Assembly: GCF_001685025.1 (NCBI RefSeq)
Contig: NZ_MAYU01000022.1
Span: 248,001 to 312,000, forward strand
Direction of reading: 5' to 3'
From: Bacillus sp. FJAT-27225
Lineage (GTDB): Bacteria; Bacillota; Bacilli; Bacillales; Cytobacillaceae
DNA length: 64,000 nt
Under the pieces are notes generated by a model. The model searched no databases and was not told the origin of the DNA. It saw only the letters and a list, made by a program, of their open reading frames with translations. Each line of letters begins with the position of its first letter. Position 1 is the first letter of the stretch. A program made the position numbers and the translations under genes. Below, one piece after another: positions 8,203 to 16,675 of this stretch.

Positions 8203-9711
8203 TTAGAGTAATGGCGACAACAGCCTTGAGGTGGATTCAAGCAGCCTGTAACCAAAATGGCGCTTGTTGAAGGTTTCGAGTTCGAGCCGTTTTGAATCTT
8301 TTAAGTCTTTCCCGTAATCAGCAACTAGTTTCCTTGTGCTATCGGTACGGTAAAGAAAGGCATTCACCTCAAAATTCAGGTGGAAGCTTCTCATGTCCAT
8401 ATTGGAGGTACCTATCGATGCAAGCTCGCCGTCAACAATGACAATTTTACTGTGCATGAAGCCGCGGGTATATTCGTATATTTTCACACCGGCCTCCAGC
8501 ATGTCCGGGAAGTAAGAACGGGACGCATGAAAGACGATCCATTTATCTGGTTTATTCGGCATAAGAATCCTGACATCGATTCCACTTAGTGCAGCTATTT
8601 TTAAGGCAGAAAAGATATCTTCATCTGGAATGAAGTACGGAGAGGCGATCCAAACAGATTTTTCAGCTGCTGTGATCATTGAGAATAGCATATTCTTGAT
8701 GGTTGTATATTCGTTATCAGGCCCTCCAGCAATGAGATGGACACCGCCCTGGAATCTGCTTCCTTTACCCTGGGGCAGGTATTCCTCAGTAAGCAGGCTG
8801 TGATTGGTCATATAATACCAGTCTTGGGCGAAAATAACCTGAAGGCTTCTTACAGCTTCACCCTTCAGCATTAAATGGGTGTCCCGCCAAAATCCTATTT
8901 TTTTGATTCGGCCAAGGTATTCATCCCCAATGTTGAGTCCTCCGACAAAACCGACGACTCCATCGATGACAATGATTTTACGATGATTCCTGAAATTGAA
9001 TTTACTGCTAAGGAAAGGGAGCTTTACCGGACCAAATGGCACAATTTCCACACCGGCATTTTTTAAGTCATTGATATATTTTCTGGAAAGCTTCCATGAA
9101 CCTACATCATCGAATAAAACCCTGACTTTTACACCTTCCCGTGCTTTATTGGCAAGTACTGATTTTATTTCTTTTCCGATTCCATCATCACGGATAATAT
9201 AATATTCAAGATGAATATGATGCTTTGCTTTTTTTAATTCCCTAAGGATATTGCCAAACGTTTCTTCTCCATTCGTGAGTGTCTTCGTTTCAGTTGTAAA
9301 TGAAATTGGTGAGTTGCCAAGCTTTTGTGCCAATGAAACAAGCCTGTGCTGCTGGCCGACAAATTCGGGAGGAGTTTTAGGATTTGGGAGCGGTTCTCCT
9401 TCAACTGTAAGATAAGCCTGCTTGTCAAGAAGGTATTTTTTTCGATACATCCGCTCTTTTTTGTAATTCCTTCCAAATAAAATGTAAAAAATAAAGCCAA
9501 GAAGCGGAAGGCTCCCAAGCACTACAAGCCACGTAATGGTTTGGGTCGGATGCCGATTTTCAAGGAAGATGACAAGGCTAATAAAAACAACCGATAAAGA
9601 CAACAAAACGCTTATAGTTCCAAAGATATCCCATTCAAGATAATCCCTAAATAAAAAAATAGCTCCTGCAAGGATTCCAGCAAAGAAGATGATTCTTACT
9701 GTGTTTTTCAA
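8203..9711 (-). CDS. cls: Cardiolipin synthase
   Basis: Phospholipase D superfamily enzyme of 502 residues that condenses two phosphatidylglycerols into cardiolipin at the membrane. Two N-terminal membrane segments (IIFFAGILAGAIFLF and ISVLLSLSVVFISLVIFL, plus a third hydrophobic stretch) are followed by the two HKD motifs required for catalysis, HRKIIVIDG and HSKIVIVDG. The size matches B. subtilis ClsA/YwnE. B. subtilis does not carry a cls gene at this place, so it is a difference from the otherwise conserved order. It is monocistronic, with its own terminator. Confidence 0.95.
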   Translation of the reverse strand: MKNTVRIIFFAGILAGAIFLFRDYLEWDIFGTISVLLSLSVVFISLVIFLENRHPTQTITWLVVLGSLPLLGFIFYILFGRNYKKERMYRKKYLLDKQAYLTVEGEPLPNPKTPPEFVGQQHRLVSLAQKLGNSPISFTTETKTLTNGEETFGNILRELKKAKHHIHLEYYIIRDDGIGKEIKSVLANKAREGVKVRVLFDDVGSWKLSRKYINDLKNAGVEIVPFGPVKLPFLSSKFNFRNHRKIIVIDGVVGFVGGLNIGDEYLGRIKKIGFWRDTHLMLKGEAVRSLQVIFAQDWYYMTNHSLLTEEYLPQGKGSRFQGGVHLIAGGPDNEYTTIKNMLFSMITAAEKSVWIASPYFIPDEDIFSALKIAALSGIDVRILMPNKPDKWIVFHASRSYFPDMLEAGVKIYEYTRGFMHSKIVIVDGELASIGTSNMDMRSFHLNFEVNAFLYRTDSTRKLVADYGKDLKDSKRLELETFNKRHFGYRLLESTSRLLSPLL

Positions 9712-9886
9712 CCGTTATCACCGCCGTTATACTACAATACGATACAGAAGTTAAAAAGTTTCGATTCTGGTGGCCAATCACCCACCACCATCATGCCATA
9801 GTTATGAATTCTTTCAAAGGAAATTGTAAAAAAAGCACAAGCTTTCGTTTAGGGCTTTGTTTGACTTGAATAAATAGCTCTGGAAA

Positions 9887-9934
9887 CAAAAAAAGCCGGC
9901 GTCAGTGCCTTTCCGGCCTGGGACGACGGCTTAT
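9887..9934 (-). terminator. Terminator downstream of mecA
   Basis: Minus-strand stem AAGCCGTCGTC with GACGCCGGCTT followed by seven Ts, directly after the mecA stop. Confidence 0.85.
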
Positions 9935-9936
9935 AT

Positions 9937-10596
9937 TTAGAAGTGCTTCCTAATTTCCATGAATACATTTTGGTTCATGACTTCTTTTCCATACTCCTCG
10001 AGGCGATGAATTGTGATTTGGCTCTCCTCACCATATTCAAGGAGAATGCTAAGAAGATCGTCAATTTTATCCTCTTCAAATTCCCCTTCAGGGAATTCGA
10101 TGTATAAATAATATTTACCTTCAAAGTGGAATAGCCTCGTTTGAATTTCATCCAGGCCTCCACGTTTCGAAAGATGGATAAGGTCTTCAAAATCTTTGAA
10201 TGAAAGCAGGAAATCCATTGCTTCTTCTTCGCCAATTCCTTCCTCATCACCAGGGGTAAAATGATGCTCGAGGATATCCTCAAGATGCTCCTCCATGTGA
10301 AGCTCCTTTATTTTATCATTCGGAATTGGCAATTCAAACTTTTGCCCATCCTTAGACATTTGTGCTTTGGTAACCAGGACCTCAAGCCCCTTATCAAGAG
10401 CTTGAACCTGAATCCATAGCGGACCTTCGACTGTGAACTCTTCCTCCTGATGAATTTCATCCATCATTTCCCAAAAGAGTTCTTCGCTTCGTTCGCGGTT
10501 ATACCAGATTTCCTCACGATCGAAGCCGCGTTCTTCTATATCTATATACGAAATGTAAAACTTTACAGTATTTTCATTGATACGTTCTATCTCCAT
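9937..10596 (-). CDS. mecA: MecA adaptor protein for ClpCP
   Basis: A 219-residue adaptor that targets ComK and other substrates to ClpC-ClpP and inhibits competence. The N-terminal substrate-binding part starts MEIERINENTVKFYISYIDIEERGFDREEIWYN-like, the family hallmark. An acidic linker (HHFTPGDEEGIGEEEA) follows, then the C-terminal ClpC-binding domain. Length matches the B. subtilis 218-residue protein. It is flanked by cls and spx. Together with YjbH it completes the set of Clp adaptors in this window. Confidence 0.95.
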   Translation of the reverse strand: MEIERINENTVKFYISYIDIEERGFDREEIWYNRERSEELFWEMMDEIHQEEEFTVEGPLWIQVQALDKGLEVLVTKAQMSKDGQKFELPIPNDKIKELHMEEHLEDILEHHFTPGDEEGIGEEEAMDFLLSFKDFEDLIHLSKRGGLDEIQTRLFHFEGKYYLYIEFPEGEFEEDKIDDLLSILLEYGEESQITIHRLEEYGKEVMNQNVFMEIRKHF

Positions 10597-10932
10597 TTTT
10601 AACTCTCCCTTCCGGCAGCAAGAGTGAAGGGACTGATTACCCCCATGCAGACGGTATTGCTTATCTATTACCCATACGAAGGCTGTTTATTCCAGCATTT
10701 GTCTTAGTACAGCCTTGTACTTTTATTTTATGACAATCCAGAGAATTAGGGAAACAAAAGATACCAATTCCAGAAAAATGAGCAAATGCCCTTGGTGTTG
10801 TCGCAAAACTGGTCCCTGCTCCTTATAACCCGACTGGAATAGTAAGCTGCTTTTTAAGTTTCCTTCTAGTTTATCAAAGGCCTGGACGTAATACAACGAA
10901 AATTTACTGGGAATTTTCTATATTTTCAGGAC

Positions 10933-10960
10933 AAAAAAAACCTCCACATCTCATGGAGGT
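10933..10960 (-). terminator. Terminator downstream of spx
   Basis: Minus-strand hairpin ACCTCCATGAGATGTGGAGGT followed by an eight-base T-run, directly after the spx stop. Confidence 0.9.
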
Positions 10961-10973
10961 CGTAAGTTCATGT

Positions 10974-11369
10974 TTAATTGACCAGCTTCTGCGCCTCGCG
11001 CAACTGGAATGTCCGTACCTTCCTTGGCAGGAAGCGGCGAATTTCATCTTCATTATAGCCTACCTGCAGCCTTTTTTCATCGAGGATAATCGGCCGGCGC
11101 AATAATCCAGGGTTTTCCTTGATTAACTCAAATAAGTTTTGCAACGGCATTGTTTCAAGATTAACATCCAGCTTTTGGAATGTCTTTGAACGGGTTGAAA
11201 TGATTTCATCCGTTCCGTCTTCTGTCATCCGAAGAATTTCTTTAATTTCGTCGATTGACAAGGGTTCGGAGAAGATATTCCTTTCTTTGTATGGAATTTC
11301 ATGCTCTTCCAACCATGATTTAGCTTTTCTGCATGATGTGCAACTTGGTGAAGTGTATAGCGTTACCAT
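10974..11369 (-). CDS. spx: Spx, redox-sensing RNA polymerase-binding regulator
   Basis: ArsC-like global regulator of 131 residues that binds the alpha subunit C-terminal domain and controls the disulfide-stress regulon. The redox switch C-x2-C is at the N-terminus ([11 protein letters not shown], Cys10 and Cys13). The start ATG has AAGGAGTG upstream. The C-terminal end ([11 protein letters not shown]) is the Bacillus-type tail recognised by YjbH/ClpXP. It is monocistronic here; the yjbB/yjbC genes that precede it in B. subtilis are absent. The long AT-rich leader carries an ECF sigma-type promoter (11555-11580). Confidence 0.97.
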   Translation of the reverse strand: MVTLYTSPSCTSCRKAKSWLEEHEIPYKERNIFSEPLSIDEIKEILRMTEDGTDEIISTRSKTFQKLDVNLETMPLQNLFELIKENPGLLRRPIILDEKRLQVGYNEDEIRRFLPRKVRTFQLREAQKLVN

Positions 11370-11467
11370 TGGTTTTTCACACTCCTTCTAAATTAAGGCC
11401 ATCTATATGGTAGTACTAGAAATGACAGTTAACAACTTAATTATAATAATTACAATAAAGTAATATC

Positions 11468-11489
11468 TACTATTAATTATACAATACTA
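11468..11489. promoter_or_regulatory. Dyad near the spx promoter, possible operator
   Basis: A 22-bp imperfect palindrome with TACTATT at one end and AATACTA at the other, about 100 bases upstream of the spx start. In B. subtilis spx is repressed by PerR and YodB, and the YodB site has TACTATT/AATAGTA-type half-sites. This is a resemblance only. Confidence 0.4.
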
Positions 11490-11554
11490 AGGAGTAAAAC
11501 GATATAGTTTTTTACAAATTTACAAGTACGGCATTTCACTCATACTTTCTTATA

Positions 11555-11580
11555 GACGATTATTCTCGGGAAAAGTTTCA
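11555..11580 (-). promoter_or_regulatory. ECF sigma (M/W/X type) promoter of spx
   Basis: Minus-strand TGAAAC (11575-11580), 16 bases, CGTC (11555-11558). TGAAAC-N16-CGTC matches the consensus for the overlapping SigM/SigX/SigW regulons. B. subtilis spx is known to be transcribed from a SigM-dependent promoter, so the position about 190 bases upstream of spx makes sense. Confidence 0.7.
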
Positions 11581-11904
11581 TTTTTTCAAAAAATTATTAT
11601 TGGTAAATGTCCTCAACTCCCCAAATCGATATAAGATTCGAAACCAATGATTCAGTTTATGTACGTATTCTGCAAAAATTTTAAAGATATAATCAAATAC
11701 CCCTTTTAATCCGGTTTAAAACATTTTTTTGTAAAAAATTCTTTTCTCAATTAATTTTTTAAATGAAAATAATGATCTCATATACTGGACCCCCTCACTT
11801 TTTCTTTGAAACATGCTTGTTTTTCTTTTAATATTTGTAAATTTCTATTAAACTATAAGAAGATACATAGGGTACTGACATTATGAGGGGCAGGGGAAAG
11901 AACC

Positions 11905-12090
11905 ATGGGTGAATATTTATTTGACTTTGCAGTTGTGACAATCCTGATTGTCGGGATAACAGCGGTGATGGGCGTCCTGACCAATGGAATTGGCATTAGT
12001 TTATTTGGAAGAGGAAAAAAGAATGAATTTGTCGACCAGATAGCCGGTAATCAAAAAGGCTGGAAACAGATTGGCGGTAAACGAAAATAA
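11905..12090 (+). CDS. Small single-span membrane protein, unknown
   Basis: A 61-residue protein. An N-terminal hydrophobic helix (VVTILIVGITAVMGVLTNGIGISLF) is followed by a basic, hydrophilic tail (GRGKKNEFVDQIAGNQKGWKQIGGKRK). It is likely a membrane-anchored peptide with a cytoplasmic tail. The ATG has GGGGAAAG about eight bases upstream and the gene is followed by a terminator, which supports expression. I do not recognise the family. It stands where yjbB/yjbC are found in B. subtilis but is unrelated in size. Confidence 0.6.
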   Translation: MGEYLFDFAVVTILIVGITAVMGVLTNGIGISLFGRGKKNEFVDQIAGNQKGWKQIGGKRK

Positions 12091-12097
12091 ATGGCTG

Positions 12098-12128
12098 CTG
12101 TACCCTCAAAAGGGTGCAGTTTTTTTTA
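12098..12128 (+). terminator. Terminator after the 61-residue membrane protein
   Basis: Stem CTGTACCC with GGGTGCAG (one G-U pair) followed by eight or more Ts. Confidence 0.8.
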
Positions 12129-12130
12129 CA

Positions 12131-12480
12131 GATAAAGTGAAACTTCAATCAGAGGGGGAAGGCTTTATCCCCCTACTGATTGTTAGTTGAACCAATCGGG
12201 CTTTTACGGGCTGTTGTCCCCACCCACGCTTCTTAGATTTATCTAAAGCCTTAAGGTGGGGACTTACAGCGCGTTAATGCGGGATAAAGTGAAACTTCAA
12301 TCAGTGGGGGAGGGCTTTATCCCCCACTCATTGTTAGTTCCATTCTACTGCCGCTAATCTGCCGAAGAGCGCGGCGACTAAGCGGCACTACCAATCCGAT
12401 TGGTTCAACTATGCCGCTGAATTTCTCATCGGCAAGCTTCACTGTATCTCACCAAATCGGGCTTTTACGGGCAGTTTATC
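12131..12480. repeat. Intergenic repeat element, two interrupted copies
   Basis: Two direct copies begin GATAAAGTGAAACTTCAATC (12131 and 12283). Each is followed by a G-rich/C-rich hairpin around GGCTTTATCCCC and then TTGTTAGTT. A shared tail, AATCGGGCTTTTACGGGC, occurs at 12194 and again at 12456. Between copies is another hairpin, GTCCCCACC...GGTGGGGAC (12217-12262). A GC-rich block (12344-12450) lies between the second head and the second tail. No ORF. It looks like a repetitive structured element inserted between the small membrane protein and the opp terminator. Confidence 0.7.
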
Positions 12481-12484
12481 GATA

Positions 12485-12531
12485 AAATGGAGCGGCCCCT
12501 GAAATCATCCAGGGGCCGCTCCATTTTTTTT
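12485..12531. terminator. Strong bidirectional terminator at the end of opp
   Basis: Perfect 15-bp stem, ATGGAGCGGCCCCTG with CAGGGGCCGCTCCAT, flanked by T-runs; it ends the oppABCDF operon on the minus strand. Confidence 0.95.
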
Positions 12532-13463
12532 TATTTATACTGTGCCTTATACTGCTGGAATTCCTTCTCTGAGCAGAGAACAAAGTGGCCAGGGGCTACT
12601 TCGCGCATCTCGATGTTCTCATTTTCAGCATAGTTATGGACATCCGGGTTGTACGCTTTACGTCTCCTTGTTCGCTCACTATCAGGGTCTGGAAGCGGGA
12701 TTGCAGACAATAGCGATTGGGTATAAGGATGAAGAGGATTCTTGTACAAATCTTCAGCCGGTGCCAATTCAACAAGTTTCCCAAAGTACATAACACCAAT
12801 TCGATCGCTGATGTATTTAACCATTGATAGGTCGTGGGCAATGAATAAATAGGTCAGGCCCTTTTCACGCTGAAGTTTTTTCAAAAGGTTGACAACCTGT
12901 GCCTGAATTGAAACATCGAGTGCGGAAATAGGTTCATCGGCAATAATGAAGTCAGGCTGGACTGCCAGTGCACGGGCAATTCCAATCCTTTGCCTCTGGC
13001 CGCCAGAGAATTCGTGCGGGTAACGGTTCGCGTGCTCTTTGTTCAATCCTACAGTTTCAAGGAGGTCGTAAACCTGTTCCATCCGCTCTTTTCTATTCTT
13101 GGCAAGACCGTGGATGTCAATGCCTTCAGCAATGATATCGGCAACCGTCATCCTAGGGTTAAGAGAAGCATAAGGATCCTGGAAAATCATTTGCATTTTC
13201 CGGTTAAATTCCTTTAGTTTCTTTTTGGACTTATGGCCATGGACATCCTCACCATTAAAGAGGACCTGTCCATCGGTTGCATCGTAAAGGCGGATGATGG
13301 TTCGGCCAGTAGTTGACTTACCACAGCCTGATTCACCAACCAGTCCAAGTGTTTCGCCTCTATAAATATCAAAGGTAACGCCATCTACAGCCTTAACCAT
13401 ATTTGGGCGACCTACATTAAAGTGCTGCTTTAAATTCTTAATTTCAAGTAATTTATCGGTCAT
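12531..13463 (-). CDS. oppF: Oligopeptide ABC transporter ATPase OppF
   Basis: Second ATP-hydrolysing subunit of the Opp importer, 310 residues. Walker A is [12 protein letters not shown], the ABC signature is SGGQRQRIGIARAL, and Walker B is FIIADEPISALD. Its first codon overlaps the oppD stop by one base, so translation is coupled. The C-terminal extension (EMREVAPGHFVLCSEKEF) is of the oligopeptide type but lacks the cysteine cluster found in the App ATPases of this window. It is the last gene of the oppABCDF operon, directly before a strong terminator. Confidence 0.95.
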   Translation of the reverse strand: MTDKLLEIKNLKQHFNVGRPNMVKAVDGVTFDIYRGETLGLVGESGCGKSTTGRTIIRLYDATDGQVLFNGEDVHGHKSKKKLKEFNRKMQMIFQDPYASLNPRMTVADIIAEGIDIHGLAKNRKERMEQVYDLLETVGLNKEHANRYPHEFSGGQRQRIGIARALAVQPDFIIADEPISALDVSIQAQVVNLLKKLQREKGLTYLFIAHDLSMVKYISDRIGVMYFGKLVELAPAEDLYKNPLHPYTQSLLSAIPLPDPDSERTRRRKAYNPDVHNYAENENIEMREVAPGHFVLCSEKEFQQYKAQYK

Positions 13464-14533
13464 TATTTCCCCTCCTTAACAAGCTGGGGCTGCTCAAACG
13501 TGTTTGCTACTTTCCTCATCCGCTTTTTGACAGCTTCCGGCGGCTCAACCTTTGGCGCATCCGGATGAAGGAGCCAAGTCCTCGCAAAGTGTGTCTCTGA
13601 AATTTGATACAATGGCGGCTCTTCTTCAAAGTCAATTGCCATTGCATATGGGTTTCTTGCAGCAAACGCATCACCCTTCGGAGGGTTCGTCAAGTCTGGC
13701 GGAGTACCCGGAATGGCTGCTAGCTCCGATTTATCATCGCTGTCGAGGCTAGGCATGGATGCCAGTAAGCCCCATGTGTATGGGTGGCGCGGGTCATAGA
13801 AGATTTCATCTACTGTGCCCATTTCAACAATTTGGCCTGCATACATGACAACGACCCGATCGGCGACATTGGCTACTACACCAAGGTCGTGAGTAATGAA
13901 GATGATCGATGTATCCATTTTGCTTTGCAAATCATTCATCAAGTCAAGAATTTGCGCCTGAATGGTAACGTCCAATGCAGTTGTAGGTTCATCAGCAATT
14001 AGAAGCTGTGGATTTGCTGCGAGAGCTATCGCAATCATCGCACGCTGCCTCATACCACCGGAAAACTCATGGGGATATTGGTCCACACGGCGTTCAGGCA
14101 TTGGAATACCAACAAGGCGAAGCAATTCAATAGCGCGCTCCCTTGCAGCCTGCTTGCTCATATTTTGGTGCTTAATCAGGCCTTCCATGATTTGAGTTCC
14201 TATTTTCATAGTTGGATTCAAAGATGTCATTGGGTCCTGAAAAATCATACTGATTTCTTTTCCGCGGATTTTCTCCATCTCACGTTCTTTTTTAGGTACA
14301 ATATCCTCTCCGTTAAAAAGAACCTGGCCGCCTTTGATTTTACCAGGTGGCATCGGAACAAGTTTCATCAAAGTCTGGGCTGTAACACTCTTTCCTGAAC
14401 CAGATTCCCCTACAATTGCAAGGGTTTCTCCTTTATATAGATCAAAGCTGACACCACGGACAGCTTGAACTTCTCCGCCGTAAGTCTGGAAGGATACTTC
14501 CAGGTTTTTTACTTCTAGCAATTTTTTGCTCAT
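13463..14533 (-). CDS. oppD: Oligopeptide ABC transporter ATPase OppD
   Basis: First ATPase subunit of Opp, 356 residues. Walker A GESGSGKSVTAQTLM, signature SGGMRQRAMIAIAL and Walker [13 protein letters not shown] are all intact. The long C-terminal extension (GDAFAARNPYAMAIDFEEEPP) resembles B. subtilis OppD and has no cysteine cluster. It sits 13 bases after oppC. With OppF it forms the heterodimeric motor that drives uptake of oligopeptides, including signalling pentapeptides (Phr peptides) that control competence and sporulation in B. subtilis. Confidence 0.95.
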   Translation of the reverse strand: MSKKLLEVKNLEVSFQTYGGEVQAVRGVSFDLYKGETLAIVGESGSGKSVTAQTLMKLVPMPPGKIKGGQVLFNGEDIVPKKEREMEKIRGKEISMIFQDPMTSLNPTMKIGTQIMEGLIKHQNMSKQAARERAIELLRLVGIPMPERRVDQYPHEFSGGMRQRAMIAIALAANPQLLIADEPTTALDVTIQAQILDLMNDLQSKMDTSIIFITHDLGVVANVADRVVVMYAGQIVEMGTVDEIFYDPRHPYTWGLLASMPSLDSDDKSELAAIPGTPPDLTNPPKGDAFAARNPYAMAIDFEEEPPLYQISETHFARTWLLHPDAPKVEPPEAVKKRMRKVANTFEQPQLVKEGK

Positions 14534-14546
14534 TCCTCATACCCCC

Positions 14547-15461
14547 CTATTTTCGTAGTCTTGGATCAAGTGCATCTCGCAGGCCGTCACCGATAACGTT
14601 GAATGCAAAAATAGTCAAACAGATAAACGTTGCCGGGAAAAACAGCCTCCATGGATACGATTGAAGTGCCGGCAGTCCGTCAGAAGCCATCGTTCCCCAG
14701 CTTGCAAGCGGAGGTGTCAATCCAAGTCCAAGGTAACTCAGGAATGATTCTGTAAAAATGGCAGAAGGAACAGAAAGCGTCATTGTGACCAGAATAGGCC
14801 CCATTGTATTTGGAATTAAGTGTTTTCCCATAACACGTGGCAAGTCTGCACCGAGCGTCCGGGACGCCAGAACGAATTCCTGATTTTTTAAAGAAAGCAC
14901 CTGTCCCCTCACAATCCGGGCCATGTTAATCCAGCCTGTGATGGTCATTGCCAATACCATTGTCGCGACACTCTGTCCCAAAACAACCATGAACAGAATA
15001 ACGAGCAAGAGGTATGGTACGCCCCATAGGACATCGGCTATCCTCATCATTAAATCATCGGTCCGTCCGCCTTTATAGCCTGCAAGACCTCCATAAATAA
15101 CCCCAATGAAAAAGTCAATTAGAGCAGCAGCTACACCGATGAATAAGGAGATCCTCGCCCCTGCCCATGTACGTGCAAACACGTCACGCCCAAGGTCATC
15201 AGTTCCGAACCAGTGTTCACTGCTTGGTGGCTTGTTTGTATTCATCAAGTCATTTGTCCTATAGTCATGCGGAGTCATATATGGTCCGAAAATCGCCATG
15301 AATACAAGAAGGATAAGAAGAACCATCCCAAACATGGCAAGCTTATTTCTTTTGAAACGAATGGACACGTCTTTCCAGAAGGATAGACTCGGCTTTTCAA
15401 TTTTTTCAGCCGCAGAAGCATGTCCGCCAACGATCTGAAATTTTTCTTTAGGTATCTGCAT
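14547..15461 (-). CDS. oppC: Oligopeptide ABC transporter permease OppC
   Basis: Membrane permease of 304 residues of the OppC/DppC type. It has a cytoplasmic N-terminus of about 35 residues, a first transmembrane helix (LAMFGMVLLILLVFMAIFGPY), the periplasm-facing HWFGTDDLGRDVFAR motif typical of OppC, and a binding-protein-dependent-transport loop (ASRTLGADLPRVMGKHLIP, the EAA-like motif). It starts four bases after the oppB stop. Confidence 0.95.
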   Translation of the reverse strand: MQIPKEKFQIVGGHASAAEKIEKPSLSFWKDVSIRFKRNKLAMFGMVLLILLVFMAIFGPYMTPHDYRTNDLMNTNKPPSSEHWFGTDDLGRDVFARTWAGARISLFIGVAAALIDFFIGVIYGGLAGYKGGRTDDLMMRIADVLWGVPYLLLVILFMVVLGQSVATMVLAMTITGWINMARIVRGQVLSLKNQEFVLASRTLGADLPRVMGKHLIPNTMGPILVTMTLSVPSAIFTESFLSYLGLGLTPPLASWGTMASDGLPALQSYPWRLFFPATFICLTIFAFNVIGDGLRDALDPRLRK

Positions 15462-15464
15462 GGT

Positions 15465-16400
15465 CTATTCTCCTTTCTTCCCGCCAGCCAATTTAATCCG
15501 CGGATCAATTAAGCCATATGCGATATCGACAAGGAAAATGGCCATTAGCAAGATGATACTATAGAAGACGGTAACACCCATAATCACTGTATAATCGCGG
15601 TTGTTAATTGACGTTACGAAATGTGACCCAAGGCCTGGAATACCGAAGATTTTTTCGATAACAAAGCTTCCTGTGACAACGCTGGCCGTAAGCGGGCCTA
15701 AGTAGGTAACTACCGGAAGCAAAGCATTCCGGATCGCATGCTTGACGGTTATTACACGTTCACTAAGCCCTTTGGATTTAGCTGTACGGATATAGTCATT
15801 CGCCATGACCTCAAGCATGCTGGAACGGGTCAGGCGGGCGATGAATGCCATTGGCGATGAGGCTAGAGCCAATGAAGGCAAAATCGTATGCGCAAAGCTT
15901 TCCCATCTCGCAACTGGAAGAAGTTTGAGTTCAATTGCAAATATATATTGAAGTACGGATGCCATAATAAATGATGGTACAGAAATTCCTAAAACGGCAA
16001 TGATCATTGCTGTATAGTCCTGCCACTTATTATGCCTTAGAGCTGCGATAATCCCCAGAAGGACACCGATCGAAACAGCAATTAAAATAGCTTGAAGTCC
16101 AAGAGCCAATGAAACAGGGAAACCAGATTCAATCAAGTCATTGACAGTACGGGACTTCCATTTGAATGAAGGACCAAAGTCAAATTGAGCTACCCGTGCT
16201 AGATAGTCTCCGTATTGGACATACCATGGTTGATCCAAACCATAATGTTCATTTAAAGCAGCCTGAATCTCAGGTGGAAGCTGCTTTTCCGATGCAAACG
16301 GGTTACCTGGCGCCATCCTCATAAGGAAAAATGTGGCCGTGACAATCAGGTAAAGAGATAGCAAGATAAAAAGTAAACGTCTTACGATGTATTTCGCCAA
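15465..16400 (-). CDS. oppB: Oligopeptide ABC transporter permease OppB
   Basis: OppB-type permease, about 311 residues with six membrane helices. N-terminal [21 protein letters not shown], the EAA-type loop ([21 protein letters not shown]) and the C-terminal [12 protein letters not shown]...DPRIKLAGG are characteristic. The frame is open to an ATG at 16415, but GGAGGTG ends six bases before a TTG at 16400, so I take the TTG as start (MAKYIVRR). A hairpin between oppA and oppB (16619-16645) separates it from the abundant binding protein gene. Confidence 0.93.
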   Translation of the reverse strand: MAKYIVRRLLFILLSLYLIVTATFFLMRMAPGNPFASEKQLPPEIQAALNEHYGLDQPWYVQYGDYLARVAQFDFGPSFKWKSRTVNDLIESGFPVSLALGLQAILIAVSIGVLLGIIAALRHNKWQDYTAMIIAVLGISVPSFIMASVLQYIFAIELKLLPVARWESFAHTILPSLALASSPMAFIARLTRSSMLEVMANDYIRTAKSKGLSERVITVKHAIRNALLPVVTYLGPLTASVVTGSFVIEKIFGIPGLGSHFVTSINNRDYTVIMGVTVFYSIILLMAIFLVDIAYGLIDPRIKLAGGKKGE

Positions 16401-16618
16401 AGTACACACCTCCATTAATTCTTGGGCTTACATGCAGGAAAATCTGATATTGATACCAGCTTTACAGGAACACCTAATTTTTGAAAGATACGGGTTCATT
16501 TTCCAAAAAACTCTGAAAGCCTAGAAAAACTTGGCATTCAACGCCAAGTCACATAAATGATGCCTAACTTTTCTATGTTTCAGAATTTTTGTTTAATAAG
16601 CTCTCATTCAGAAAGGAA

Positions 16619-16645
16619 GGTATATGGGGAGCAGCCCCATATACC
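16619..16645. terminator. Intercistronic hairpin between oppA and oppB
   Basis: Perfect 11-bp inverted repeat GGTATATGGGG with CCCCATATACC and a five-base loop, without a strong T-run. It is probably a partial terminator or 3' stabiliser that lets oppA mRNA exceed the rest of the operon, common for binding-protein genes. Confidence 0.7.
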
Positions 16646-16675
16646 TACCGTGTTAGTATTTCTATTTACGTTTTT

